From contig OZ241882.1 in assembly GCA_965203255.1 (NCBI GenBank), positions 2,232,001-2,296,000 on the forward strand: DNA of 64,000 bases. The letters run 5' to 3'. Below the pieces are notes generated by a model, which saw only the letters and a list, made by a program, of their open reading frames with translations, made no database searches and had not been told where the DNA came from. The DNA comes from JAPOUP01 sp965203255 (GTDB lineage Bacteria; Pseudomonadota; Alphaproteobacteria; Rhodobacterales; Rhodobacteraceae). Positions 1-9,351 of the stretch are shown here, piece after piece; position 1 is the stretch's first letter; every line of letters begins with the position of its first letter. The translations under genes and the position numbers were made by a program.

Positions 1-257
1 AGAACGAGGGATTGCGATCGACCCATTCTGATCGCTGAGGCATCAACGCGGTTTCCGGGGGCGGGAAGGCGAGGTTTCATCGTTGGGTCTATCCAAGGTC
101 CCCGGGAATCTCTCCCATGCATTTTCCAGCGCGTGGCGAATGTGGATTGAGGCTCCGGAGTCAGTTTGGCGATCAGGCAGCAGGTTGGAGATGTCCTGCG
201 ATTTGCAGCCTCCGACATGTTGCGAATCCACTCAGTTAGCTGAACGGGACTGCGAGC

Positions 258-843
258 CTTTCAACAGGACACTGTTAGCTCGACCTCTGCGGTGCCGTAT
301 CGGTGGCGGCATGGGAATCGGTCTGAGACACTACGGCGACGGGACGGTCGGCTGGCTGGCTGAGGGCCGGGGACTGCATCCGGACTTTCCTGGCCCGCGG
401 GCTGTGCGGGCGCGAGGGCTGGCGGAACGCGCGGGGCGAGCCTTGCCTCGCCTCGGCGCGGGCCGACCTGCCGAAGCTGTCGGCGGCGCTGGGGCCTGCC
501 CTGCCGGAGGCCCGGCCGATGGGCGGCGCCAGCGCCGCGTCGCTGGTCCCGTCGCGTGGGTTTCCCGACAGGCGGCTGTCGTGCACCCTGGAGGATCCCG
601 GCGGGGTCGAGGTGGTTCCGGTGCCCGACGCGGAGAAAGGCCAGGCGCGCCCGGTGGTGGCCACGCACCATCCGAGGGGCGACGCGGCCTGTCCAGGCAG
701 GCGCATCCGCTACTGGATCCGCTCGTCGGCGCCTCCTCCTGGCACCACGCGGCGCGGGACACCAACATCGGTCGCGTGGTCAACAACGACAGGTTCCTCC
801 CGCTTCCATGGGTGCCATCACAACACCCCACCTCGCTTCAGCA
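258..843 (+). pseudogene. Degenerate DUF4338 (DruA-like) gene with a left terminal repeat
   Basis: Reading across frames gives DUF4338-like segments in order: GREGWRNARGEP near 410-445, GGVEVVPVPDAEKG near 602-645, a THHPRGDA segment near 662-690 and NIGRVVNNDRFLPLPW near 765-820. The frames shift at least twice and the usual C-terminal third is absent, so the gene is dead. It begins just after an end sequence (CTTTCAACAGGACACTG...) that recurs at both ends of the small element at 31588-31848, which suggests the gene belonged to a mobile element. DUF4338 proteins occur alone in IS-like contexts and as DruA in Druantia defence loci; no other Druantia gene is seen here. The 257 bases before it hold nothing I recognise. 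Confidence 0.5.
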
Positions 844-889
844 TTGATTTGCAGCGATTTCTCATTTCGCCTCCTATGTCAGCGGTGTA

Positions 890-1530
890 TTGCCGCGCAC
901 CATCGCCCGGCTTCATGGGTGTCTGCCCTCCCCGAGTCCCGGAGACGGACCACCGTGCGGGCTTTGCTGCGGTCCCGCAGGACGGCCAGAACCTGAACTC
1001 CCTCTGGTTCGGGTCCGCGCCGGCGATGGCCCGGCGGCCGGACAGCGCCGTGACGGCCCCGGGTGCTTCCAGATCCTCCGCGGCGGTCTCCCAAGGCGCC
1101 CCGGTGCGGACCTGCCGACGCGCGACCGAGGGGGCGGCGCCGAGCCGCGCGGACGCCTCCGTGAGGGACAGCTCGCCGCGCTCCTGCCGCTCGCCCTCCC
1201 GATAGCCCGGGATGCCGCGGTGGGAGCGGAAGGCGCGCACCCGGTGACGGTTCCAGCCGTTGCCCTTGCCCGTCCTGCGGCCCAGACGGTCGGGAAGCCG
1301 GGCCGTCCGCCCGTCGGGCCGCTGCCGGGCCAGCCCGGCTGTCAGGTCCCCGGCATCCCTGTCGGAACTGTAGCGGTGCCCGCCGTTGCGGAAGCGTCTC
1401 ACCCCGATCCCGGTGTGGTCGCCACCGCGTCAGTGCGGCAGCAGGTCCACCGTCCCCTCCCGCAGGTCAGCGGGGTCATATCCCCGTAAGCGACTAAAGC
1501 GCAACGTAGCGCAGTCGCCTTGATCCGCGC
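890..1530 (-). pseudogene. C-terminal remnant of a serine recombinase
   Basis: The minus strand reads ATLRFSRLRGYDPADLREG, then an in-frame TGA at 1430-1432, then GIGVRRFRNGGHRYSS, NGWNRHRVRAFRSHRGIP and RQERGELSLTEASARLG. This is like the C-terminal segment of large serine recombinases of the resolvase/invertase type, with a helix-turn-helix-like end. The catalytic serine domain is missing. A 38-base piece of the same gene (about 1492-1530) recurs at 12665-12703, so at least two copies existed here. Family assignment rests on remembered motifs only. Confidence 0.5.
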
Positions 1531-1559
1531 CGCCGGAGTGCGGGAGGGTTCCCCGGCCG

Positions 1560-2145
1560 GTTCGACGTGACCGGAGGACTGTCCATGACGGTGGATGTGG
1601 ATGCAGTGGCAGACGTCGGCCGGGCCCGGAGGGTCCGGAGCGAGGTCGGGTGGGAGGGGCTGATGGCGGCGTCCGGGCGCCGGGACGGCCCGCAGGCCAG
1701 CTTCCGCCAGGGCCGCGGGGTTCCGGTGGGGACGTCCCGGAGCTGGCGCCGCAGGCGTGGCCTCACCGGCGGTGCGGCCTCCGGCGGGACCGGCGGCTCC
1801 GGCGGGGCGGTGGCGGCGGAGCCGCCGGGCTGGGACGGTGGGCTGTCGCCCGGCGGCGGCGTCACGCTCCGCCTGAGGCGGTCCCGATGCCGGGCGGATG
1901 GCCGCCGGGCGGCATCTGGCTGGCGGGCGGGCCGGCGGACATGCGCGGCGGCCCCGCCGGGCCCGTCGGGCTGGTCACCAGCCATCCCGTGGGGAACCCC
2001 GCCGGCGGGCGCTGGCATCTGTCCGGCAGCCGGCGGCGGACGATGGTGAGGACACCCGGCTCCGGGCACGGGGGCTGTTTCATCCGGGCCAGGCGGCTGG
2101 AGCGGGGCCTGTCCGCGTCGCCGGCCACGCCGGGGTGTCACGTCG
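1560..2145 (+). pseudogene. IS66-type tnpA/tnpB remnant
   Basis: Two degenerate reading frames resemble the accessory proteins of IS66 elements. The first (from about 1585) starts MTVDVDAVADVGRARR and has a charged, helix-turn-helix-like stretch as in TnpA. The second (about 1885-2140) reads GGIWLAGGPADMRGG and later GCFIRARRLERG, matching the TnpB pattern (x)RIWLAxGxTDMRxG ... LFxKRLERG. Several frameshifts are needed, and no tnpC is adjacent; a separate tnpC remnant lies at 43540-44866. It abuts the serine recombinase remnant on the left and the AT-rich repeats on the right. Confidence 0.45.
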
Positions 2146-2300
2146 GGCATAATTTTTCCACCAGTACGACCATATTTTTTCCACCAGTTACGGGCATAAT
2201 TTTTCCACCTTGGAATTTTTCAAGTCATTGAATTCATGCAATAAAAAATTTGCCCTGATTTTTCATGGATTCGCCTCGGTACGAGCATAATTTTTCCACC
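2145..2300. repeat. Four copies of an AT-rich motif CATAATTTTTCCACC
   Basis: The motif CATAATTTTTCCACC (one copy CATATTTTTTCCACC) starts at about 2148, 2171, 2194 and 2285. The first three are exactly 23 bases apart, about two helical turns, in an AT-rich patch that contrasts with the GC-rich flanks. Multiple end-proximal repeats like these are typical transposase binding sites of IS21-type elements; iterons of a replication origin are an alternative. No IS21 gene or initiator gene was found next to it. Confidence 0.6.
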
Positions 2301-2407
2301 GAAAGTTGCGTTTTTCCGGCTTCGGACCGCCGAATCCGGCTGTTCGCCAGGGGAATCGAGGCGGAACCCCCCTTGACGTCGGCGCTGGTCCTGTCCAGAC
2401 TGGTGCC

Positions 2408-3076
2408 ATGATCCCTGTTCTGCCGAACATGCGCTGGCTTCGCGCCCTTGCGTTGGCCCTGCCGCTGGCGCTCGCCTTGGCAGCGGGCGCGGCCCGGGCC
2501 GATCTCAACCGGCTGGAGACCGTGGCCATGCGGCTGTCCGGCCACGGTCTCGACCATGGCCATGTCCGGGTGGTGTTCCACGCGCCCCTGGGCCAGATAT
2601 GGATCCTGCGGCCGGAGGAAGCGCAGGAAGCCAACCGTTTCTCGGAAGTGCTCCTGACCCTGCGGGTGGAAAGGATGAACGATGGCCTGCGGGTCACGGC
2701 CATTGGCATGGGTGAAAGGCATCCCGACGGTCTGGCATTGCCCGCCGTCCATGGCGAACGTCTGGTCCAGCGGCTGCTGCTGGATTACGACGCGGCTTCG
2801 GTGGACAGGCATGACCTTGCCCGGTTCCATGACCGGCTGCTAGACCAGCCCCTGGCCCGTGACCTCGTCCCGCACAGGGGGCATCGCCCTTCCATCACGA
2901 TTCCATCCGGTTCGCGCCTGCGCGTTTTCAGCAGCATCGGCCTGCGCCACGGATATACCGACACACCCGATGATGGACGGAGCGCAATGGTCTGGAAAAC
3001 CTATGGCAACTGGATAAGGTTCTTTCCGACCAGCAGCGGATTCTTTCCAGGTGAGGGTGTAGCCCAATATTCCTGA
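2408..3076 (+). pseudogene. Exported protein of unknown function, 5' part, split by an ISKra4-type element
   Basis: The ATG at 2408 begins MIPVLPNMRWLRALALALP, a clear signal peptide ending around AGAARA (residue 31), followed by an acidic/basic mature region with no domain I recognise. The native sequence stops at 3054, inside codon 216. The open frame runs on to 3076 only through the first bases of the inserted element. Removing the element and one copy of the 9-base target duplication joins this part in frame to 4713-4785, giving a protein of about 239 residues that ends ...WTDLPWTEVDCHLAGS... The interruption is therefore recent relative to decay of the gene. An upstream ATG at 2306 lacks signal-peptide character. 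Confidence 0.6.
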
Positions 3077-4703
3077 CTCCGGCGTTTTCCGGTCCATAGT
3101 CCTAGGGCGCGTGCGCCGTGCGGGGGCCGGGTGAACCGGCCGGCGGCGCGCGTCCAGAGGCATTGGGCAGGGAGTGCGGGCCATGAAGCGGGACAGGGGC
3201 AGGACGGCGCACCGGCATCCAGACGCGGTGGCGTATCCGGGGGTCCTGCGGAAGGCGGGGCGGCGGTCCATCCGCCGGTGGTCCGGGAACGGGACGGCGG
3301 GTTCATCTGGTACTGGCTGGAGGGCGGCGGGGTGCGCAGCCGGGAGGTCGCCGGGGACGGGACGCTGCCCTCCGCCGTCCCTGCGGAGCCCGGGTCGCGG
3401 CCTGCGAAGCTGGCGGCGGACCTCGCTTCGGGCGCCCCCGGCCCCGCCGCCGTGGAACGGGAGCTCCGGGACGCTTCCCCCGTCGGCGGCGCGGCGGCGC
3501 TGGGGCTGCTTCCGGATGGCCCGGCAGGACGCTACCGAGGCCGGAATGCCGCAGGTGCGGCAGGCCGATGCACCGGCACCGGCCGACGGCGAGGCCGGTC
3601 CTCACCCGGCTGGGCCGGGTGAAGGTGAAGCGGGGGTGTTTCCGCTGCCCGTCCCGCGGCAGGGGGCGCCTGCCGCTTGACCGGGCGCCGGGCCTGGAGG
3701 GAAGGGCCGTCACGCCGGGGATGGCGGACGTCCTGGCCCGGACGGTGCCGCTGACGGGCTTCGCGGCGGCCAGCGGCCACATCGGGGACCTCGCCGGGGT
3801 GAGGGCCCCGGCGGGCCCGCTGCGGCGCCGGGCCACGGAGTCCGGCCGGGAGGATGTGGCCGGGAGCAGGCCACTGGAACCACGCGGATGCCTTTCGGTC
3901 GACGGGACCGGGATCCCGATGCGCGCGGAGGAGGTGGAGGGCGTCGCCGGAAAGCGGGAGGACGGGAGCGCGGGAACCCGCGGGGGAGGCTGGCCGTCGT
4001 GTACGCCGCCGAGGGGCGTGACCGGGAGACCGGCGCGGCCAGCGGGGACAGGGGCAGCGGGCCGGTCGGCTGCCTGGCCGGCAGCGCGGCGGCGCCGTCC
4101 GGAGGCCGGGAGCCCTCCGCGTCCGCCGCCCGCCCCGCCCGGGAGGCCCGGCGCCGCGGGCTCCACGAGGCCGGGGAGCCGGGCGTCATCTCCGACGGGG
4201 CCGAATGGACACCCGGCACGCGCGAGGAGCTGTTCGGGGGCGGGAATGTCACCTTCGTCCTGGATATGTGGCACGCGCTGGAACACCCCTCCGGCGCCGG
4301 CAGGGCGGTCCACCCGGAGGGGCCGGAGAGGGACCGGCGGTTCGCGGAGGTCAGGGCGGACACCGGGGCGGGCCGGGCGGGGAGAGTGGTCCGGGAACCG
4401 GAGCCCCTGAGCGGACGGACCGGGGATGTGGAGGCCTGCCGCCGCCACTTCCGGAACAGCCCCGGAAGGATGCGGTGCAATGAATGCCGCGACCGGGGCA
4501 TCCAGGTAGGCAGCGGCGTCGTGGAGGCCGGCTGCCGGCAGTTCGGGCTCCGCCTGAAGCGCTCGGGCACCCGCTGGTCGGAGAGGGGCGCCAACGCCAT
4601 GCTGGCGCTGAAATGCTGCGTCATGAACCACAGGCTGGCCGACTTCCTCGACTGGCGGGCGAATCAGGCCGTCGCCGCGTGACAGGAATCCTGGGCTACA
4701 CCC
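3055..4703 (+). mobile_element. ISKra4-type insertion sequence
   Basis: The ends are inverted repeats beginning GGGTGTAGCCCA at 3055 and, on the other strand, at 4703, with further matches (ATTCCTG) inside. A perfect 9-base duplication TCCAGGTGA flanks it at 3046-3054 and 4704-4712. It carries one degenerate transposase gene and splits the exported-protein gene. A related 217-bp element with similar ends (GGGTGTATCCCA) lies at 13323-13539. Confidence 0.85.
3183..4682 (+). pseudogene. ISKra4 family transposase, frameshifted
   Basis: The C-terminal part, 4210-4682, is well preserved and diagnostic: FVLDMWHALEH, then RNSPGRMRCNECRDRGIQ, VGSGVVEAGCRQFGLRLKRS and WSERGANAMLALK, ending at 4682 just inside the right repeat. 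The N-terminal half must be read in other frames (for example FIWYWLEGGGVRSREV near 3302 and LSVDGTGIPM near 3893), so at least two frameshifts separate the DDE-type core segments. It is unlikely to make active transposase. Confidence 0.75.
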
Positions 4704-4785
4704 TCCAGGTGATGGTGGCTGGACGGACCTGCCCTGGACCGAAGTCGACTGCCATCTGGCCGGATCCAGACCCGCCAATGGATGA
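4704..4785 (+). pseudogene. Exported protein of unknown function, 3' end
   Basis: This short segment is the other half of the gene that starts at 2408. With the second target copy (4704-4712) removed, the frame continues as DGGWTDLPWTEVDCH and stops with TGA at 4783-4785. On its own it has no start. Confidence 0.55.
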
Positions 4786-4842
4786 TTTTATGCTGTGGAA
4801 GCGTCTGTCAGTCCCGACCTCATGATCCAGCCGCAAAAGGTT

Positions 4843-6084
4843 TCAGAACCTGTAATCGGTACCATCATCGCCCCCGTCGTTCCGTTCGACCGGTTCCGTC
4901 TCCGGCTGGCGGCCCTGATCGATGAGAAAGCTCTGGAACGAGGGAATCGGCGAATGGACACGGCCGGCCGCGTTTCTGTACAACGCACCTTTATGGATGA
5001 GTTCATTAAGGAAATCCTCCGAATCCATCCCTTTCGGCAACCTTTGACCGGGACGGTCCGCGACGGCCCCCTCCACAAAAGCCTGCAGCTCCCTGAATTT
5101 CATGCCATCGCGCAGTCCCGCCATCACTTTGGCAACAAGGATATCCGCATCCTGCATCATGCCCCTGGACTGGTCCTCATAGTATTTCTGGCGCAGCGTA
5201 CAGGCCTTGTCCTGCATGGCCGGCCAGTCCATGCGATCCATATCGCCGTCAACGCGCAGGGCTTCCTCCGCCAGGGAGACGCCGGCGTAATGCAGATGCC
5301 GGGGCCAGCCGTCGCAGATATCGGCCAGGGACTCCAGTTGCGGATTGTGCCGGGATGTGTCAAGGCCGAACCATAGGGCCAGCCGGCGCATGAAATCCCG
5401 GGCCTGGAATTCCGTCAATGGTCTAACCTCGTGCACTGTCCGCCCCCGGGTCAGATGCATCTCATCGGCCCTGGCATCCGTGTCGGACAGGCCGGCGAGA
5501 ACCAGGCTTATGGCAAGGCCGGACGTACCATCATGGATGGATTGCAGGAACCGGGCCTCCGGCGCCGTCTGCCCTCTGGACAGACGCTGCGCCTCATCCA
5601 CGGCGACGATGATCGGTCCAGCCTGTTTTCTCTTTGGATCAACATTGGCCACCATACGCAGTGTTTTCGGTACTTCGGCGTCGGAAAACTCCATCGACAG
5701 CCCATCAGGTCCAATCCCGAATCCGCTCAGCCGCTTGAGCCGTTCAGTCAATGTCCGCCGCCATTTCGCTTCATCCATGCCCCAGGCGTCAAGCACCGCG
5801 CCGACACCGACAGCAGGCTCGTCCATGATATCCGTCGATGACAGGGCCACCACCCGCGGCATCCCCTCTTTTTCCGTCCAGCGTTTCTGCATCCAATGCA
5901 GCAGCGAGGACTTGCCGGCGCCGGGAGCGCCCTGTACGACGCGGGTCTTGCCCGGACGGCCGGCGCTTTCCCTGGCCGTGACCAGGATATCCTTGAGAAT
6001 ACCGTCATGGCCGACAAATATCGGCGGTGGCGCTTTCTCGCCCTGGCGCAGGTATTCCTGAATACGGGCGCGGTCAATGGGCAT
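4843..6084 (-). CDS. AAA-type ATPase
   Basis: A 413-residue P-loop ATPase. Walker A is GAPGAGKSS at residues 52-59 and Walker B is IIVAVDEAQ at about 158-166, followed by a C-terminal half rich in helices. The architecture (short N-terminus, one ATPase core, then a winged-helix-like tail) resembles ORC/Cdc6- or TnsC-like ATPases encoded on mobile elements, but no transposase partner is encoded beside it. A small protein that may bind DNA (6357-6710) lies upstream on the same strand, and three ATTCCGG motifs lie in the gap. It appears intact, unlike most genes around it. The partner and function are unknown. Confidence 0.75.
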   Translation of the reverse strand: MPIDRARIQEYLRQGEKAPPPIFVGHDGILKDILVTARESAGRPGKTRVVQGAPGAGKSSLLHWMQKRWTEKEGMPRVVALSSTDIMDEPAVGVGAVLDAWGMDEAKWRRTLTERLKRLSGFGIGPDGLSMEFSDAEVPKTLRMVANVDPKRKQAGPIIVAVDEAQRLSRGQTAPEARFLQSIHDGTSGLAISLVLAGLSDTDARADEMHLTRGRTVHEVRPLTEFQARDFMRRLALWFGLDTSRHNPQLESLADICDGWPRHLHYAGVSLAEEALRVDGDMDRMDWPAMQDKACTLRQKYYEDQSRGMMQDADILVAKVMAGLRDGMKFRELQAFVEGAVADRPGQRLPKGMDSEDFLNELIHKGALYRNAAGRVHSPIPSFQSFLIDQGRQPETEPVERNDGGDDGTDYRF

Positions 6085-6356
6085 GGCCTGCCTCCTCCAT
6101 TACGGATACCATTCCGTTCAAGGTGAACAGCAAGCCGAACATTGCCGTTCATTCAACCTGTGCTCGCCATTCCGGACATATTCCGGAGCATTCCGGCAAA
6201 GGGATTTGATCAAATCCATCCCATCGTCGCTGCTGAATTCCTCCAGACCCTGCAGAGCGACCATATCGTATCCTTTCATGACGGCGATGCAGGACTCATA
6301 CAGAATTCCAGGGGCTGGAGCCAGATTTTTCGCTTCGGTATGTCGATGACGGAAAT
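6085..6356. promoter_or_regulatory. Promoter region of the ATPase gene with three ATTCCGG repeats
   Basis: Direct repeats ATTCCGG at 6169-6175, 6180-6186 and 6190-6196 are spaced 11 and 10 bases apart, so all lie on one face of the helix, about 85-110 bases upstream of the ATPase start. They could be an operator for the protein encoded at 6357-6710. Short open frames here show no protein-like features. Confidence 0.35.
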
Positions 6357-6710
6357 TCAGTCAGGCCCATGAATCCCCCATCCATCATCCCCCACGCCCA
6401 TATGCAGCAGACCGACGGCCACATCCGTCAGGTTCATCGTCGGCCATCGGGACCGCATGGCCGCATGGACCCGGTCGATTTCCAGAAAGAGATCCCGAGG
6501 GCAGAGGAAAGCGAGCCTGACGCGCGGGCCGTCCTCCGCCACCGATGAATGGCCGGGACTGTCGGTCCAGACCTCCAGTCCCGCCCGAAGCGACCGGATG
6601 AATGTCGCCGTCCAGGTCTCCTTAATGCCATTCCGCGCCCGCGCCGCCTCCAGCCTGCGGTGCAGGTCGCGGGGAACCCGCAGGGTGACCAGTTGTGTGT
6701 CCTTCACCAT
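6357..6710 (-). CDS. Small protein with a possible ribbon-helix-helix-like N-terminus
   Basis: 117 residues starting MVKDTQLVTLRVPRDLHRRL. The short strand LVTLRVP followed by two helices (DLHRRLEAARARNG, then TATFIRSLRAGLEVW) suits a ribbon-helix-helix fold; the C-terminal half is unknown. The start ATG is at 6710. A family A element begins only 24 bases upstream (6734) and has probably replaced the original promoter. It may control or act with the AAA ATPase downstream; this is inference from position. Confidence 0.5.
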   Translation of the reverse strand: MVKDTQLVTLRVPRDLHRRLEAARARNGIKETWTATFIRSLRAGLEVWTDSPGHSSVAEDGPRVRLAFLCPRDLFLEIDRVHAAMRSRWPTMNLTDVAVGLLHMGVGDDGWGIHGPD

Positions 6711-6733
6711 ATCCCGTCTTTCAAGGCCCGGCT

Positions 6734-8357
6734 CAGCAATTCCCGCCAGAAATTCCTTTCTTTCATTATCGGTCTGTTGCGCGGGCGTCGCGAATTTTTT
6801 TCGTGGACTTTCCGCACCGGACCGGCCATCCTGCGGACAGACAGGCAAAAGCCGGGCAGGAAAATGTCCAGGGATTCCCTGCGAAGGCATCTGTCGATGC
6901 CCGGCATGCTGCGGGCGGTCCGCGCATGCCTCAACCGCATCGCCGACCCGGGCGGCACGCGTGGCATCGGCCTTTCCGGCTGCCTGATGCCGGGCCCCGC
7001 GGTGCTCCCCTGCAGGACACCGTCGCTGCCGCGGTCCGGCCGGCAGGTCCGGGGCGGCGGGGATCCGGTGATGGCGCGGAACCTCCGCCCGCTGTCCGGC
7101 GTGGGGCGGGCGCCGTCGGACACATGGATGCGCCAGCGGCTGGACGGGGCCGGCCCCCGGGACCTCCGCCGCCGCCTCTCGGGCATCCACGCGGCGCTGC
7201 GGCGCGGAAAGGTGCTGGAGGGGTGGACGGTGTCCCGCGGCCATCCGCTGGTCTCCGTCGACGGCGCCGGGTGCCATTCCTCCCACAGTGCCAGCCGCCG
7301 CAACCGCTGCGGCAGGGAGCACCGCGACGGGACGGGGACCTGTTACCATCAGGCCCTTGGGGCCTGCGACCGTCCATCCCGACATCGGGGAGGTGCCGCC
7401 GCTGGCGCCGGAGCCGATCCGCAGGGAGGACGGCTCGACGAAAAACGACTGCGGGCGGAACGCGGCGAAACGGCCCGTCGGGGACCTCCGCCGGGAGCAC
7501 CCGCACATGAAGGCGACCGTCGCCGGGGACGGGCTGTCGTCCAACGGGCCGCACAGCAGGCTATTGAAGGAAAGGGATCCTCCCTTCATGCCCGGGGGGA
7601 AGCCCGGCGACCACGGACCGCTGTCGGCTGGTCCGGGGCCAGCGAACCCGGACAGACATGGGAGAGGCGCGACAGGGGAACCGGCACGGTGCACCGCTGC
7701 GGGTGGGACCACAGCCTGCCGCCCACCGACGCGAACCTCCACCTGAAAGCCAGCATGCCCGGATGCGGGGAGACCGACGCGAAAGGAGGCATGCAGAGGT
7801 TCCCGTGGGTCACCGACCTCCCGCTTGGACGGGACACGGTGATGTCCGTCATGCGGTTCGGCCGCCGCAGGTGGGCCACCGGGAACGGGACGTCCCGGAC
7901 ACCGAGGCGAGGGATCCATATAGGTCCGGGAACGGTTCCGGCCATGGCCATCTGGCGGACGTCCTCCCGACGCCCGCCATGCCCGCGTTCCTGACCGCCC
8001 GGGTGCAGCGGCGCCGCTGCCCGCTGTTCGGCAGGGCGCGGCGGCGCCAGGGACGCAACCTCTACCTCTGGAACAGGCTGCGGGAACCGGGCAGGACATT
8101 CGCGTTCCCCGACTGGCGCACACCCTGCCGGGCCATCGCCGGGCGGCCCGGCAGGGAGGACTGCGTCGGCCTGGTCCGTGCCGGTCGGTGGCCGCCCCCG
8201 ACCACGCCCGAACCACCCCGATCCCGCCCTTCGCCGAAACTTTTTCAGACCGGACAGCCGCCCGGCCATTGGCCATGCGCATCCGGAACATCCGGCCGAC
8301 GCGATACCGCCGAACCGGCCGTCAGCGGGCCAGCGGATCGACTAGCGGGAACTGCTG
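6734..8357 (+). mobile_element. Family A DDE element, copy 1
   Basis: The left end is CAGCAATTCCCGCCAG at 6734 and the right end is CTAGCGGGAACTGCTG at 8342-8357, imperfect inverted repeats of each other. Unlike copies 2 and 3 the flanks do not match. The right flank is the inside of an IS1595 element whose first 30 or so bases are lost, and the left flank is unrelated. This pattern fits a recombinant between two copies rather than a simple insertion. Confidence 0.75.
6864..8240 (+). pseudogene. Family A DDE transposase, copy 1, multiply frameshifted
   Basis: It begins MSRDSLRRHLSMPGM and reads through GLSGCLMPGPAV, LVSVDGAGCHSSHS (probable first catalytic Asp) and, in other frames, VGDLRREHPHMKA, PWVTDLPLGRDTVMSVM and GRRRWATGNGT. 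Family members usually continue ...TFQTLKAR.YRFEHNFGHGH, but here that part is frameshifted. At least three frame changes are needed. One of them, at QALG/PATVHPD near 7350-7372, is shared exactly with copy 2. The family resembles IS4-type DDE transposases; I cannot name it securely. Confidence 0.6.
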
Positions 8358-9142
8358 ATTCTGTGCCGGAGGGGTTGACGCGGCGCTGTGTTCGCCTTGT
8401 GTTCCGACCATGCCAAGCCGATGGAAAGACGACCGACCCATGTCCCGCCAGAAGTCCGGGGAGATCTTTCCGGACGATAACTCCTGCGCCCGGCGCCTTG
8501 CGGCGCTGGGGCAAGGGCTTCGCGTGCCCCGCCTGCGGCGGGACCAGGGGCTGGGAGCCGAGGGGGAGCGCTGCCGCCGGGAGTGCGCGGACCTCGGGCG
8601 GCAGACCGTCGGTGACGGCCGGAACGGTTATGCACCGCTCCCACCTTCCGCTCAGGACGTGGTTCCTTGCGGCCCACCTCATGGCGACGCACTCCAACGG
8701 CATCTCCGCGCTCCAGCTCCAGGCGCAGCTGGGCATCGGAAGCTACAGAAGCGCCTGGCTGCTTCTCCGGAAACTTCGGCGGGCCATGGTGGACCCGGAC
8801 CGGAGCCCGCTGCAGGGGATCGCGGAGGTGGACGAGGCGTCCGTGCCCTGCCGCGACGGCGGCGGCGCGGAGGACGGCGGGGAGAGGGGCGTGGCCGGCC
8901 GGGGCCGCGGCGCGGCGGGCCGGCTCCCCGTCGCCGGGGCCGTGGAGCTGTCGGAGGACGGCAGTCCACGCCGCATCCGGCTGGAGACGGTCGGGGACTA
9001 CGGCGCCGAAGCGCTCCGCGGGTTCATCGCCGGGGCGGTCGAGCCGGGCGCCTGGGCCGTCACCGACGGGTGGAGCGGATACATCGGCCTGCCGGACAAC
9101 CCGCGGGAGCGCAGGGTGGTCGGCGGCCGCCCGGCCCACGAG
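8358..9142 (+). pseudogene. IS1595 family transposase, 5' part
   Basis: The start MSRQKSGEIFPDDNS is at 8440. A zinc-ribbon segment follows in another frame (GFACPACGGTRGWEP) and then the conserved core HRSHLPLRTWFLAAHLMATHS, QAQLGIGSYRSAWLLLRKL and GIAEVDEASVPCRDG, up to AWAVTDGWSGYIGL. The coding sequence stops at 9142, where IS110 was inserted. The 3' part is at 10615-10830. Two compensating frameshifts lie in the zinc-ribbon region. A closely related copy interrupts hipA at 46200-47388. Confidence 0.75.
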
Positions 9143-9351
9143 CATCCATGTCTGGAATCAAGCCCGGATCCGGCTTTTCTGCGGCTTTTCTGCGGTTTTT
9201 CCCGGGTTCCGTGTCCGGCTGTCCCGGACCTTTCCACAGCGTTCCCCACAGGCGGTGCCGTCCGGGCGCGCCGAAGGGCCCGCCGGGGAGACCCCGGCCG
9301 GCCCGCCGGTGATTCGCTTTCGGTGCCGGACGGACGGTGTCCGGCCTGCCG

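Noticed and set aside
258..843. Druantia defence system
   Set aside because: Only a DUF4338-type gene is present and it is broken; no druB-E or other Druantia gene is near, and it has transposon-like ends.
6142..6372. A 76-residue frame between the ATPase and the small protein gene
   Set aside because: No ribosome site and no protein-like pattern; it overlaps the operator-like repeats and the end of the gene on the other strand.
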